A DNA stretch of 6,998 nt from Bacilli bacterium (GTDB lineage: Bacteria > Bacillota_I > Bacilli_A > ML615J-28 > CAG-313). The stretch is taken from assembly GCA_900770645.1 (NCBI GenBank), contig CAAGKY010000111.1, positions 1-6,998 of the forward strand, given 5' to 3'. Positions 1 through 4,867 of the stretch are shown here, piece after piece. Position 1 is the stretch's first letter, and every line of letters begins with the position of its first letter. The position numbers and the translations under genes were made by a program. Under the pieces are notes generated by a model. That model had not been told where the DNA came from. It did no database searches and worked only from the letters and a program-made list of their open reading frames with translations.

Positions 1-249
1 AACAGAATGCATTCCTTCCTGTGGACCTGCTATCAACACTCTTTTAATGGCTTCTGGTAAAGTCATCTTTTTCTTCTTTTGTTCTTCAGTTCTAATTAGA
101 TCATTGTAATTCATAATTGACATCTTAAAAGAAAAACCTGATTCAGTAATTACTGTTACTTCTCCATCTTCTCTTAAGACTTTTTCAACTGAAGGAAAGT
201 CTTCTTGAAGTTGCTTTAAACTAATTACACCTCTAGTTGTTGTACGCAT
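1..249 (-). CDS. N-terminal part of a Phd/YefM-like protein (runs off the left edge)
   Basis: The first 83 codons are visible, starting at the ATG at 249-247 and continuing past position 1. A strong ribosome binding site, AGGAGGTGG, lies just upstream at 253-261, so the start is secure. Residues about 8-52 follow the pattern of Phd/YefM antitoxin N-termini: a short strand with ISLKQL, a helix, then VTVITESG and a final strand and helix ending NYNDLI. In that family this segment forms the dimeric DNA-binding fold. A lysine-rich hinge (KKKKK, 57-61) follows, then a helix starting TLPEAIKRVL that could begin a second, winged-helix-type domain. The family match is by eye and weak. It could equally be an unrelated small regulator. 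It is transcribed from its own promoter and is separated from the next minus-strand gene by almost 900 bases. Confidence 0.6.
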   Translation of the reverse strand, partial: MRTTTRGVISLKQLQEDFPSVEKVLREDGEVTVITESGFSFKMSIMNYNDLIRTEEQKKKKMTLPEAIKRVLIAGPQEGMHSV

Positions 250-284
250 TTTTCCACCTCCTATTTGTACTTATTTATAAATAT

Positions 285-290
285 ATTATA
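285..290 (-). promoter_or_regulatory. -10 element of the left-end gene
   Basis: A perfect TATAAT on the minus strand lies 35 bases upstream of the ATG at 249. No good -35 is present at 17-18 bases (the sequence there is GGTAAA-like). A small inverted repeat, GGTA-TTTTT-TACC at 300-312, occupies the spacer and could be a regulatory site. Confidence 0.4.
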
Positions 291-531
291 CCGCATATAG
301 GTATTTTTTACCAGTAATTTATCCATCTTTTTCCAATTATTTTTTTGACACTTTTCACAAAATTTATGTTAAAAAAATCAAAAATCACTACATAAAAAAT
401 TAATATAAATAGTACATTTTTAGCTCTTTTTTAAAAAAAGTCATTTTGATTCTTATATTTTGTACACTTGCCCCGCTCAGTTTTAAAAACGACTTTATAT
501 TTTTTTATACTTTTTATACTTTTTTATCTTT

Positions 532-577
532 TAGACTTTTGAAAAATCTTAATGTAGTGAGATTACTAAAAAGTCTA
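532..577 (+). terminator. Long hairpin with T5 tail, terminator-like on the plus strand
   Basis: The perfect 9-bp arms TAGACTTTT (532-540) and AAAAGTCTA (569-577) enclose a 4x4 internal loop and a second 5-bp stem, AATCT (545-549) with AGATT (560-564). Five Ts follow on the plus strand (578-582). There is no recognisable plus-strand gene upstream, so it may end a non-coding transcript or be an operator-type dyad. Confidence 0.45.
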
Positions 578-603
578 TTTTTCAATTTTTAACAATTTTA
601 CAT

Positions 604-626
604 AAAAAAATAGCCTTTTTAAGGCT
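604..626 (-). terminator. Short hairpin with T7 tail on the minus strand
   Basis: AGCCTT (612-617) and AAGGCT (621-626) form a 6-bp stem with a 3-base loop. Read on the minus strand it is followed, after one A, by seven Ts (610-604). It could stop minus-strand read-through coming from the right. The stem is short, so the call is tentative. Confidence 0.35.
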
Positions 627-693
627 CTCTAAAGCTTTTTTTATAGTGGAAACCTATGAAAACACTGTTTTTTTATAATTTTGTTTGATTTTT

Positions 694-736
694 TCTCGAT
701 TATGGCTCTTTTTTTATTGTCTCATAATCGAGACAA
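694..736. repeat. Two overlapping inverted repeats (mutually exclusive hairpins)
   Basis: TCTCGATTATG (694-704) and CATAATCGAGA (723-733) are perfect 11-bp complements with an 18-base loop. Within the right side, TTGTCTC (717-723) and GAGACAA (730-736) form a second perfect 7-bp stem with a 6-base loop. The two structures share 723 and 730-733, so only one can form at a time. Neither is followed by a T-tract on either strand, so neither is a simple terminator. Confidence 0.55.
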
Positions 737-760
737 CAATGCAATTAGACCTGCGACATC

Positions 761-805
761 ACGATAAAAGGTCTCTATACAGGGGTGAGAACGATAAAAA
801 GTCTC
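761..805 (+). repeat. 15-bp direct repeat, 30-bp period
   Basis: ACGATAAAAGGTCTC (761-775) recurs as ACGATAAAAAGTCTC (791-805) with one mismatch and a 30-bp centre-to-centre distance, about three helical turns. The second copy also sits in a weak dyad, AACGA (790-794) with TCGTT (804-808). The spacing would put two bound proteins on the same face of the DNA. Function unknown. Confidence 0.5.
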
Positions 806-842
806 GTTTTTATGGTTTAATATAGTTTTTTAACATATATTA

Positions 843-891
843 TTAAAAACAACGCCGCTCTAACATTAACGTTACAGGTCATGGCGTTGTT
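843..891 (-). terminator. 9-bp hairpin with a short T-tail on the minus strand
   Basis: AACAACGCC (848-856) and GGCGTTGTT (883-891) are perfect complements around a 26-base loop that itself holds TAAC/GTTA pairing (861-864 with 871-874). On the minus strand the second arm ends in a run of five Ts, so it may be the first terminator-like structure met by a transcript leaving the DUF3800 operon. If so, that mRNA would run antisense through the small RNA gene. The large loop makes this uncertain. Confidence 0.35.
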
Positions 892-1010
892 AGAAGTTCA
901 ACTAAATATAGTTCTAAGAACCAAGAGGACAATTAGCTTTTAAAAAGTCTATTTATCATTTTTTTAAAAATAATTCATAATTAAAATTTTTTTGCATAAA
1001 ATACTAATGA

Positions 1011-1030
1011 GTCAAATAAAAATATTTGAC
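1011..1030. promoter_or_regulatory. Operator-like dyad over the -35 of the small RNA promoter
   Basis: GTCAAATA (1011-1018) and TATTTGAC (1023-1030) are perfect 8-bp arms around AAAA. The right arm contains five of the six bases of the -35 hexamer, so a protein bound to the dyad would block RNA polymerase. No regulator gene is obvious in the window. Confidence 0.45.
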
Positions 1031-1055
1031 AAAAAGTCTACGCGTATGATATAAT
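1026..1055 (+). promoter_or_regulatory. Near-perfect SigA promoter of the small RNA
   Basis: The -35 TTGACA is at 1026-1031 and the -10 TATAAT at 1050-1055, with an 18-bp spacer. A TG at 1047-1048 makes it an extended -10 (TGATATAAT). The expected transcription start is about 1061-1062. It points away from every protein gene's sense strand, so it must serve a non-coding RNA. Confidence 0.85.
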
Positions 1056-1061
1056 ATATGT

Positions 1062-1144
1062 GTAATAAGCAATGCGTCTTATTATTTTGGATCATTTGCA
1101 TGTGCAAAATGTGACTCTGTCTAGCGAATAGCTAGGCTTTTTTT
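1062..1144 (+). ncRNA. Small structured RNA convergent with the DUF3800 operon
   Basis: The predicted transcript of about 83 nt starts after the promoter at 1026-1055 and stops at an intrinsic terminator. Three helices are visible. The first is TAATAAG (1063-1069) with CTTATTA (1078-1084) around an 8-base loop. The second is CATTTGC (1093-1099) with GCAAAATG (1104-1111), which has one bulged A and an ATGT loop. The third is the terminator stem CTAGC (1121-1125) with GCTAG (1131-1135), followed by seven Ts. No open reading frame with a ribosome binding site fits in it. Weinberg and colleagues described DUF3800 RNA motifs, conserved RNA structures found next to DUF3800 genes; this RNA lies about 570 bases beyond such a gene. 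I cannot assign it to a named motif without a covariance-model search. It could act as guide, antitoxin or antisense regulator of the opposing operon. Confidence 0.7.
1121..1144 (+). terminator. Intrinsic terminator of the small RNA
   Basis: CTAGC-GAATA-GCTAG (1121-1135) is followed by GC and T7 (1138-1144). It works only in the plus direction, because the minus-strand side lacks Ts. The stop codon TAG (1134-1132) and the last codons of the convergent 196-aa gene are encoded by its right arm and T-tract. Confidence 0.75.
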
Positions 1145-1722
1145 ATATATTCATGATACTTCTTCTCAAACTTATCCTTTGTGAATTTTTCAAAAACAGG
1201 ATAGGCAGTAATTAGTCTTAAATATGGATTTTTATGATTATCATTTTCAACAAATTCAAATATGACTACATAATCTATATATTTTGTAAAATTTTGATAT
1301 CGAAAAGATATGATATTTTTTTCCTTCCAACTTGTTACTAACGGACTATCACTATTGTTTAGTTCAATTGTTTTGAGAATATTATGTAATTGTTTAGCCC
1401 TATTAATACATTGCACTCTTCGTTCAGTTACAAAATTTAAAATATTATCCCTGTGTTGCATTTTACATCTTACTCTACAATTATCCACTGGAGTACCTTT
1501 TTTACAAGGGTACTTCTCTTTTTTATATTTATCACCTTCAATGCTAATCAAGTGTAAATAAGTTTCTTCTATACCGAAAGTCGTTGTTTCTTCACTAATA
1601 TATATAAAATAAGATTTTCCTTCAAAAATAGCTTTTGGTCTTTGTTCCTTATCTAATAATTGTTCTTTAAAATACTTGTATGACAAAGAAAATTCTGGTG
1701 GCAATTCTTTAATTTGTTCCAT
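1132..1722 (-). CDS. 196-aa protein, possible BECR-fold RNase, partner of DUF3800
   Basis: This is the last gene of the operon. Its ATG (1722-1720) overlaps the end of the DUF3800 gene by 14 nt and has a GGAAGG Shine-Dalgarno (1731-1736) with 8-nt spacing. I do not recognise the full-length protein. The C-terminal half resembles, by eye, phage- and plasmid-borne nuclease domains of the barnase/EndoU/colicin E5/RelE (BECR) type: helix RRVQCINRAKQLHNIL (101-116), strand DYVVIFEF (150-157), strand YLRLITAYPVF (167-177), then a basic helix FEKKYHEY (185-192). A cysteine/histidine cluster (C73, C82, C86, H90) may bind a metal. There is no signal peptide or membrane segment, so it should be cytosolic. 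Translational coupling to DUF3800 suggests the two work together, perhaps as a toxin or effector pair. The nuclease assignment is inference and a structure prediction could overturn it. Confidence 0.6.
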   Translation of the reverse strand: MEQIKELPPEFSLSYKYFKEQLLDKEQRPKAIFEGKSYFIYISEETTTFGIEETYLHLISIEGDKYKKEKYPCKKGTPVDNCRVRCKMQHRDNILNFVTERRVQCINRAKQLHNILKTIELNNSDSPLVTSWKEKNIISFRYQNFTKYIDYVVIFEFVENDNHKNPYLRLITAYPVFEKFTKDKFEKKYHEYIKKA

Positions 1723-2425
1723 TTTTTTTGCCTTCCCATAAAAAGATATTAAAACTTTTCATACTTAATGCAGTTGTTTTACTTATGTCTACTTTAGATA
1801 TCAATAATTCAACTAGTTCCTTCTTACATCTATCAGCATTTTCTTTGGTATGTAATCCTCTATGATAATAAGTAACCATTCCAGTAAAAAAATCTGCTAA
1901 TTGGACAAGACTATTACACTGTGAATCAACTTCTACTATTTCTTCTATATATTTCTTATTAAAATCGTATCTTGCATTACATAAAATTTTTCTCAACTTT
2001 TCCTGTTTGGTCTTACCATTAGAATCCTTTCTATCTAGGAAAATCCTATAATAGCAATCATTATCTACAATTCTAATTAGTAATTGATAATAGCTTTTGT
2101 AATAAAATGTATCATAATCAGAAGGATTTTTAAATTTATATGATTGTTTATTTTTTATAACAACAGTTCTAATAAATAAATGAGGAGAATTAACAAATTT
2201 ATTTATTATTTCTTTGTACATATCAATATATTTATAAGATACATGAGTCCACTTAATTTCTTTATTAAAATTATATTTTTCTTTTAGTTTTCTAATATAC
2301 CTTTTTATTCTTACACTTGTTGAATTATAACAATAAACGGCCCCCAAAGACATTACGTCAGATTTATCATTATATAAATGGCAGCTTTCATCACAATAAA
2401 TATTTATTTTTAAATTTTCATCCAT
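1709..2425 (-). CDS. DUF3800 family protein (RNase H-like fold), 238 aa
   Basis: It shows the hallmarks of DUF3800: an N-terminal strand with YCDES (10-14), EIKWT (56-60), the central FLDRKDSNG (129-137) and VQLADFFTG (174-182). The acidic residues D12, E13, D131 and D178 are placed like the metal-binding set of RNase H-like enzymes, and DUF3800 belongs to that fold class, so a metal-dependent nuclease is likely but the substrate is unknown. I chose the ATG at 2425-2423 because a GAAGGTGA Shine-Dalgarno (2438-2431) lies 5-6 nt upstream. A longer reading from the in-frame GTG at 2434 would start inside that ribosome binding site. It begins 13 nt after the kinase gene and overlaps the following gene, so it belongs to a tight operon. 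DUF3800 genes are often seen in defence neighbourhoods and beside structured RNAs. Confidence 0.85.
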   Translation of the reverse strand: MDENLKINIYCDESCHLYNDKSDVMSLGAVYCYNSTSVRIKRYIRKLKEKYNFNKEIKWTHVSYKYIDMYKEIINKFVNSPHLFIRTVVIKNKQSYKFKNPSDYDTFYYKSYYQLLIRIVDNDCYYRIFLDRKDSNGKTKQEKLRKILCNARYDFNKKYIEEIVEVDSQCNSLVQLADFFTGMVTYYHRGLHTKENADRCKKELVELLISKVDISKTTALSMKSFNIFLWEGKKNGTN

Positions 2426-2430
2426 CGTAA

Positions 2431-2438
2431 TCACCTTC
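2431..2438 (-). promoter_or_regulatory. Ribosome binding site that fixes the DUF3800 start
   Basis: GAAGGTGA on the minus strand, 5 nt before the ATG at 2425. It contains the alternative in-frame GTG (2434-2432), which therefore cannot be the main initiator. Confidence 0.65.
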
Positions 2439-3827
2439 TTAATAAATTAGTTTCTTATACCATTTTGGTACAAAAATCTTCATATCATCATACCAATCTA
2501 ATATCTCATTTGATTGATTTATCATTATTTCAACTTCTTCTTCACCATATGGTATAGCCCATGGTAGTGAAGAAAGCGAATTTAAACTCATATATAATGC
2601 AAGTAGCTTCCAAAATTCATCTGGAACTTTTTTATTAAAATATCCATCCACTATTCCTGATGCAAATTCATGAGATATTTGAATACTCCAAACAAGTCTA
2701 TTAAATTCTTCCCATGGATCTCCATAGTCATCTCTATCAAAATCTATTACAACAAGTTCAGTGTTTTTATTAATCATCATATTGCCTATATGATAATCAC
2801 CATGTTGGAAAGTACTAGGTCTACCTTTTAATAGATGTCTATTATTATTAATGTATTCTATAAATAAATTTCCTTTTTCGTATTTTAATGGACATTCATC
2901 ATACAATTTAAGTTTTCCATCAATTTTACTATTAAATCTATCTTCCCAAGGTATTGCATCAATTGGTGCTTTAACTTGATGAATTTTTTTAAGTTCTATT
3001 CCTGCAAGTATTCCATATTCATATTGTTCTTCTTTAGATAGTGTTGGAATAAAATCTCTTGCATCTACTCCATCAATCCAAGATTGAATAGAATATACTC
3101 CTTCATCACATATACCAAACTCAATAGGTTTACACATACTAACACCTTGCTTTACTAGTTCATTCATATAATTAAATTCATTAAGTTTTACAAGGTATTT
3201 ATCAAACGATGATACTCTAAGTAAGTACTTAATATCATCTTTATCTTTTATACAGTATTTAGTATCTAAAGAGAATCCTTCAGTAATCTTCTCCTTTTTT
3301 ATAATATTACTAAAAACATCATAATATGGTGGATTATCTATAATTAAATTAAGAATGCAAGATTCTCTTAATAGAAATTTATTATTATAATCTTGACCTA
3401 ATTTATAATCTACATTGTAAGCAATTACAGGGTCTACCCATTCAAGAACATACTTTAAATCCTTTTCTCTTTCTGATAATTCTTGTTCACATATTTCATC
3501 TGCTACTTTTGCAAAGTAATAATATGATTTTTGTTCAAAAGCATCATCATTAAATATTGATTTTCTTATTTCGTGAATAAATCCGCATTCTTTTATAGAA
3601 TCGGTTTTAATGATAAGACCTGTTTCTTCTTTTGTTTCTCTTATTAAAGTATCAATATGAGACTCATTAGACTCAATTCCACCACCAGGGAATTTATAGT
3701 GGTTTTCTTTTAAGCTTTTAACAAGAGCAACTTTACCATCTTTAACTATGATTGCTCTCACAGCTTCACGAACTATTCCACTTCTTTGTTTATAATTTTT
3801 ATCATCAAATAGTGTTATCAGTTTCAT
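2439..3827 (-). CDS. NUDIX hydrolase / aminoglycoside-phosphotransferase-like kinase fusion, 462 aa
   Basis: Two enzyme domains lie in one chain. Residues about 18-165 are a NUDIX hydrolase. The NUDIX box spans 49-71 (G49, E55, R63-E64, E67-E68, G70) and matches the G-x5-E-x7-REUxEExGU rule; position 65, usually aliphatic, is Thr. Such domains hydrolyse nucleoside diphosphates linked to another group. Residues about 175-462 are an APH/choline-kinase-type phosphotransferase with the catalytic loop HGDYHIGN (342-349, D344 the likely base, N349 a metal ligand) and the metal-binding DFD (362-364), followed by GDPWEEFNR. Clostridial stand-alone kinases of this type are usually labelled aminoglycoside phosphotransferase, but the true substrate is often unproven. 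The ATG (3827) follows a perfect AGGAGGTG. It is the first gene of the operon with DUF3800. Likely roles are antibiotic or small-molecule modification, or sanitising a nucleotide used by the partners. Cytosolic. Confidence 0.9.
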   Translation of the reverse strand: MKLITLFDDKNYKQRSGIVREAVRAIIVKDGKVALVKSLKENHYKFPGGGIESNESHIDTLIRETKEETGLIIKTDSIKECGFIHEIRKSIFNDDAFEQKSYYYFAKVADEICEQELSEREKDLKYVLEWVDPVIAYNVDYKLGQDYNNKFLLRESCILNLIIDNPPYYDVFSNIIKKEKITEGFSLDTKYCIKDKDDIKYLLRVSSFDKYLVKLNEFNYMNELVKQGVSMCKPIEFGICDEGVYSIQSWIDGVDARDFIPTLSKEEQYEYGILAGIELKKIHQVKAPIDAIPWEDRFNSKIDGKLKLYDECPLKYEKGNLFIEYINNNRHLLKGRPSTFQHGDYHIGNMMINKNTELVVIDFDRDDYGDPWEEFNRLVWSIQISHEFASGIVDGYFNKKVPDEFWKLLALYMSLNSLSSLPWAIPYGEEEVEIMINQSNEILDWYDDMKIFVPKWYKKLIY

Positions 3828-3846
3828 ATGACACCTCCTAATATAA

Positions 3847-4005
3847 CATTATTATACTTCTTCTTTATTAAAAGAAAACTCTTATACTATTAAAACCCCT
3901 ATTAAAGTTTCTAACATGTTACCAGAAGACTGCCCTTGGAGGCATTTGCCTGAAGTTAATAAAATATCTCTTCGTATTAAATCAGATCCAAGATGGACTA
4001 AATAG
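3847..4005 (+). pseudogene. Possible C-terminal gene remnant on the plus strand
   Basis: After the TAA at 3844-3846, this plus-strand frame stays open for 52 codons to TAG (4003-4005). Its amino-acid make-up is protein-like (a stretch with EDCPWRHLPEV, then SLRIKSDPRW) and unlike random AT-rich translation. Its only ATG (3916) has no ribosome binding site and would leave 29 residues. A strong plus-strand terminator sits 26 bases after the stop, as expected for the true 3' end of a gene whose front part was deleted. I do not recognise the family. It would be the only plus-strand gene in the window, which supports past insertion or rearrangement here. It could be chance. Confidence 0.3.
3851..3856 (-). 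promoter_or_regulatory. -10 element upstream of the NUDIX-kinase operon
   Basis: TATAAT on the minus strand, 24 bases before the ATG at 3827, which leaves a short leader just long enough for the AGGAGGTG ribosome binding site (3832-3839). No recognisable -35 is present at 17 bases (GTTTTC-like), so this promoter is weak or needs an activator. Confidence 0.4.
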
Positions 4006-4030
4006 GTAAACAAATGTAATGAATAATTGT

Positions 4031-4064
4031 ATAGTACTTGTGGAAGCAAGTACTATTTTATTTT
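4031..4064 (+). terminator. Intrinsic terminator on the plus strand
   Basis: Perfect 10-bp stem ATAGTACTTG (4031-4040) with CAAGTACTAT (4047-4056), loop TGGAAG, followed by TTTATTTT. It fits the end of the plus-strand remnant that stops at 4005. There is no T-tract in the minus direction. Confidence 0.65.
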
Positions 4065-4067
4065 GTA

Positions 4068-4137
4068 AAAAAATAATACCCTTTATGGGTACTAGCATTC
4101 AAATATTATTTATTACATACCCACTTATTATTCCCTA
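4068..4137 (-). ncRNA. Short leader or small RNA with terminator/antiterminator choice
   Basis: The promoter at 4144-4172 should start a minus-strand transcript near 4137. About 45 nt later it meets a hairpin, TACCC (4091-4087) with GGGTA (4081-4077), followed by a TTATTTTTTT tail. An upstream TGGGTA (4123-4118) can pair with the same TACCCA segment (4091-4086) and would prevent the terminator from forming. This is the layout of an attenuator. The gene it could control is the NUDIX-kinase operon, 240 bases further on. Alternatively it is a stand-alone RNA of about 70 nt. The stems are only 5-6 bp, so confidence is low. Confidence 0.35.
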
Positions 4138-4143
4138 TTCCTA

Positions 4144-4172
4144 ATTATAACACTTATTTTCGACAGAGGCAA
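4144..4172 (-). promoter_or_regulatory. Minus-strand promoter in the spacer
   Basis: -35 TTGCCT (4172-4167), 17-bp spacer, -10 TATAAT (4149-4144), reading leftward. It lies downstream of the RloB-like gene's terminator, so it starts a separate transcript. Confidence 0.5.
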
Positions 4173-4230
4173 GAAAATAATACTTTTTTTGTCTAATTTT
4201 GGCATATATTTTCGAAAAAGTACTATTAAT

Positions 4231-4269
4231 AAAAAAACTCTGTACAGTAAGAATAATTACTATACAGAG
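4231..4269 (-). terminator. Intrinsic terminator of the AAA ATPase / RloB-like operon
   Basis: CTCTGTA (4238-4244) pairs with TACAGAG (4263-4269), and after a C/A mismatch AGTAA (4246-4250) pairs with TTACT (4257-4261). The loop is 6 bases. Read on the minus strand it is followed directly by seven Ts (4237-4231). It lies 20 bases after the stop codon at 4290. Confidence 0.8.
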
Positions 4270-4289
4270 AAAATTCTTAATATATTATT

Positions 4290-4862
4290 TTACTTTTCAA
4301 CACATTCATCTAAATAATCTAATAGTTCTATTAAATTACTATTTTTACAACACCTAAATTGTTCTTTAAGCTTAATAAATGATTCATAATTACCCGTTTT
4401 ACCAGGAAATATTTTTTTGTATGAAGCAGTTTTATCTTTTGGATCTATTTTATAACCTAATTTACTTAAAACATCATCTAAGTTTTTATCATTATATATT
4501 GGAACAATATAATCATAATAATCAAATTTTTTAAACATTATTTTATTCTTATATTCTTTAATCATCTTAGGAGTTAACTCTAACTCATCTATATCCATTA
4601 TTAGAAATATTTTAAAATCAATCAGCTGTTTTTTGTTATGTTTAATGTCTGGAAACTTTCTTAATATTGAGTCTATCCCACTGTATCCCTTTTTTTCTAA
4701 GAAATTAATTAATGAAGTCAGCTGAATACTGCTTTCTCCATTTTTCTTAGAATCAATTTCTACTTTTAGTCTTAGATTAGATCTAATGTCTGTCGCAAGG
4801 ATTACTTCGCTTTTACCGTGACATATTATTATAGCTCTAGTGTATTTAACAGTCGGTTTAAT
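4290..4862 (-). CDS. RloB/TOPRIM-like protein with a non-canonical ATT start, about 190 aa
   Basis: The frame is open from 4880 and carries protein-like sequence throughout, but holds no ATG, GTG or TTG until the ATG at 4598. Starting there would cut the protein to 102 aa and place Met directly on the active site. I propose ATT at 4862-4860, because AGAGGAG (4877-4871) lies exactly 8 nt upstream. Numbered from there, residues 11-19 read IIICHGKSE, a TOPRIM-type first motif, and 85-93 read IFLIMDIDE, giving the DxD (D90, D92). This matches RloB-like TOPRIM nucleases, which usually have Glu where this protein has H15. It overlaps the ATPase stop by the ribosome binding site only (ATT 5 nt past the TAA) and should be translationally coupled. 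ATPase plus TOPRIM pairs such as RloA/RloB and PARIS act in phage defence. Alternatives are a mutated start codon or initiation at CTG further in. Confidence 0.7.
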   Translation of the reverse strand: MKPTVKYTRAIIICHGKSEVILATDIRSNLRLKVEIDSKKNGESSIQLTSLINFLEKKGYSGIDSILRKFPDIKHNKKQLIDFKIFLIMDIDELELTPKMIKEYKNKIMFKKFDYYDYIVPIYNDKNLDDVLSKLGYKIDPKDKTASYKKIFPGKTGNYESFIKLKEQFRCCKNSNLIELLDYLDECVEK

Positions 4863-4867
4863 AAACC

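Larger units (their letters stand above)
420..1010. other. Structured gene-free region rich in inverted repeats
   Basis: No convincing coding sequence is visible on either strand. The stretch is very AT-rich but contains isolated GC-richer patches (471-480, 741-806, 848-891) that coincide with inverted or direct repeats. The word AAAAAGTCT occurs at 568-576, 796-804 and 942-950, and again at 1031-1039 in the promoter of the small RNA. Possible meanings are a structured RNA, a binding region for a DNA-binding protein, or the scar of a mobile element. I do not recognise any named family. Confidence 0.5.

Noticed and set aside
345..373. TTGACA at 345-350 as a plus-strand promoter
   Set aside because: No acceptable -10 at 16-18 bases (GTTAAA-like only) and no gene or terminator-matched transcript downstream.
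761..805. Direct repeats as a CRISPR array
   Set aside because: Only two 15-bp copies with a 15-bp gap, no further units and no cas genes.
1062..1144. tRNA or type III toxin-antitoxin repeat RNA
   Set aside because: No cloverleaf or CCA end, and no tandem repeats as in ToxI-type antitoxins.
1310..1561. 83-codon open frame on the plus strand
   Set aside because: It lies wholly inside the 196-aa minus-strand gene, has no ribosome binding site and reads as a low-complexity hydrophobic shadow.
2426..2434. GTG start for the DUF3800 gene, three codons upstream of the ATG
   Set aside because: The GTG is part of the Shine-Dalgarno that serves the ATG at 2425.
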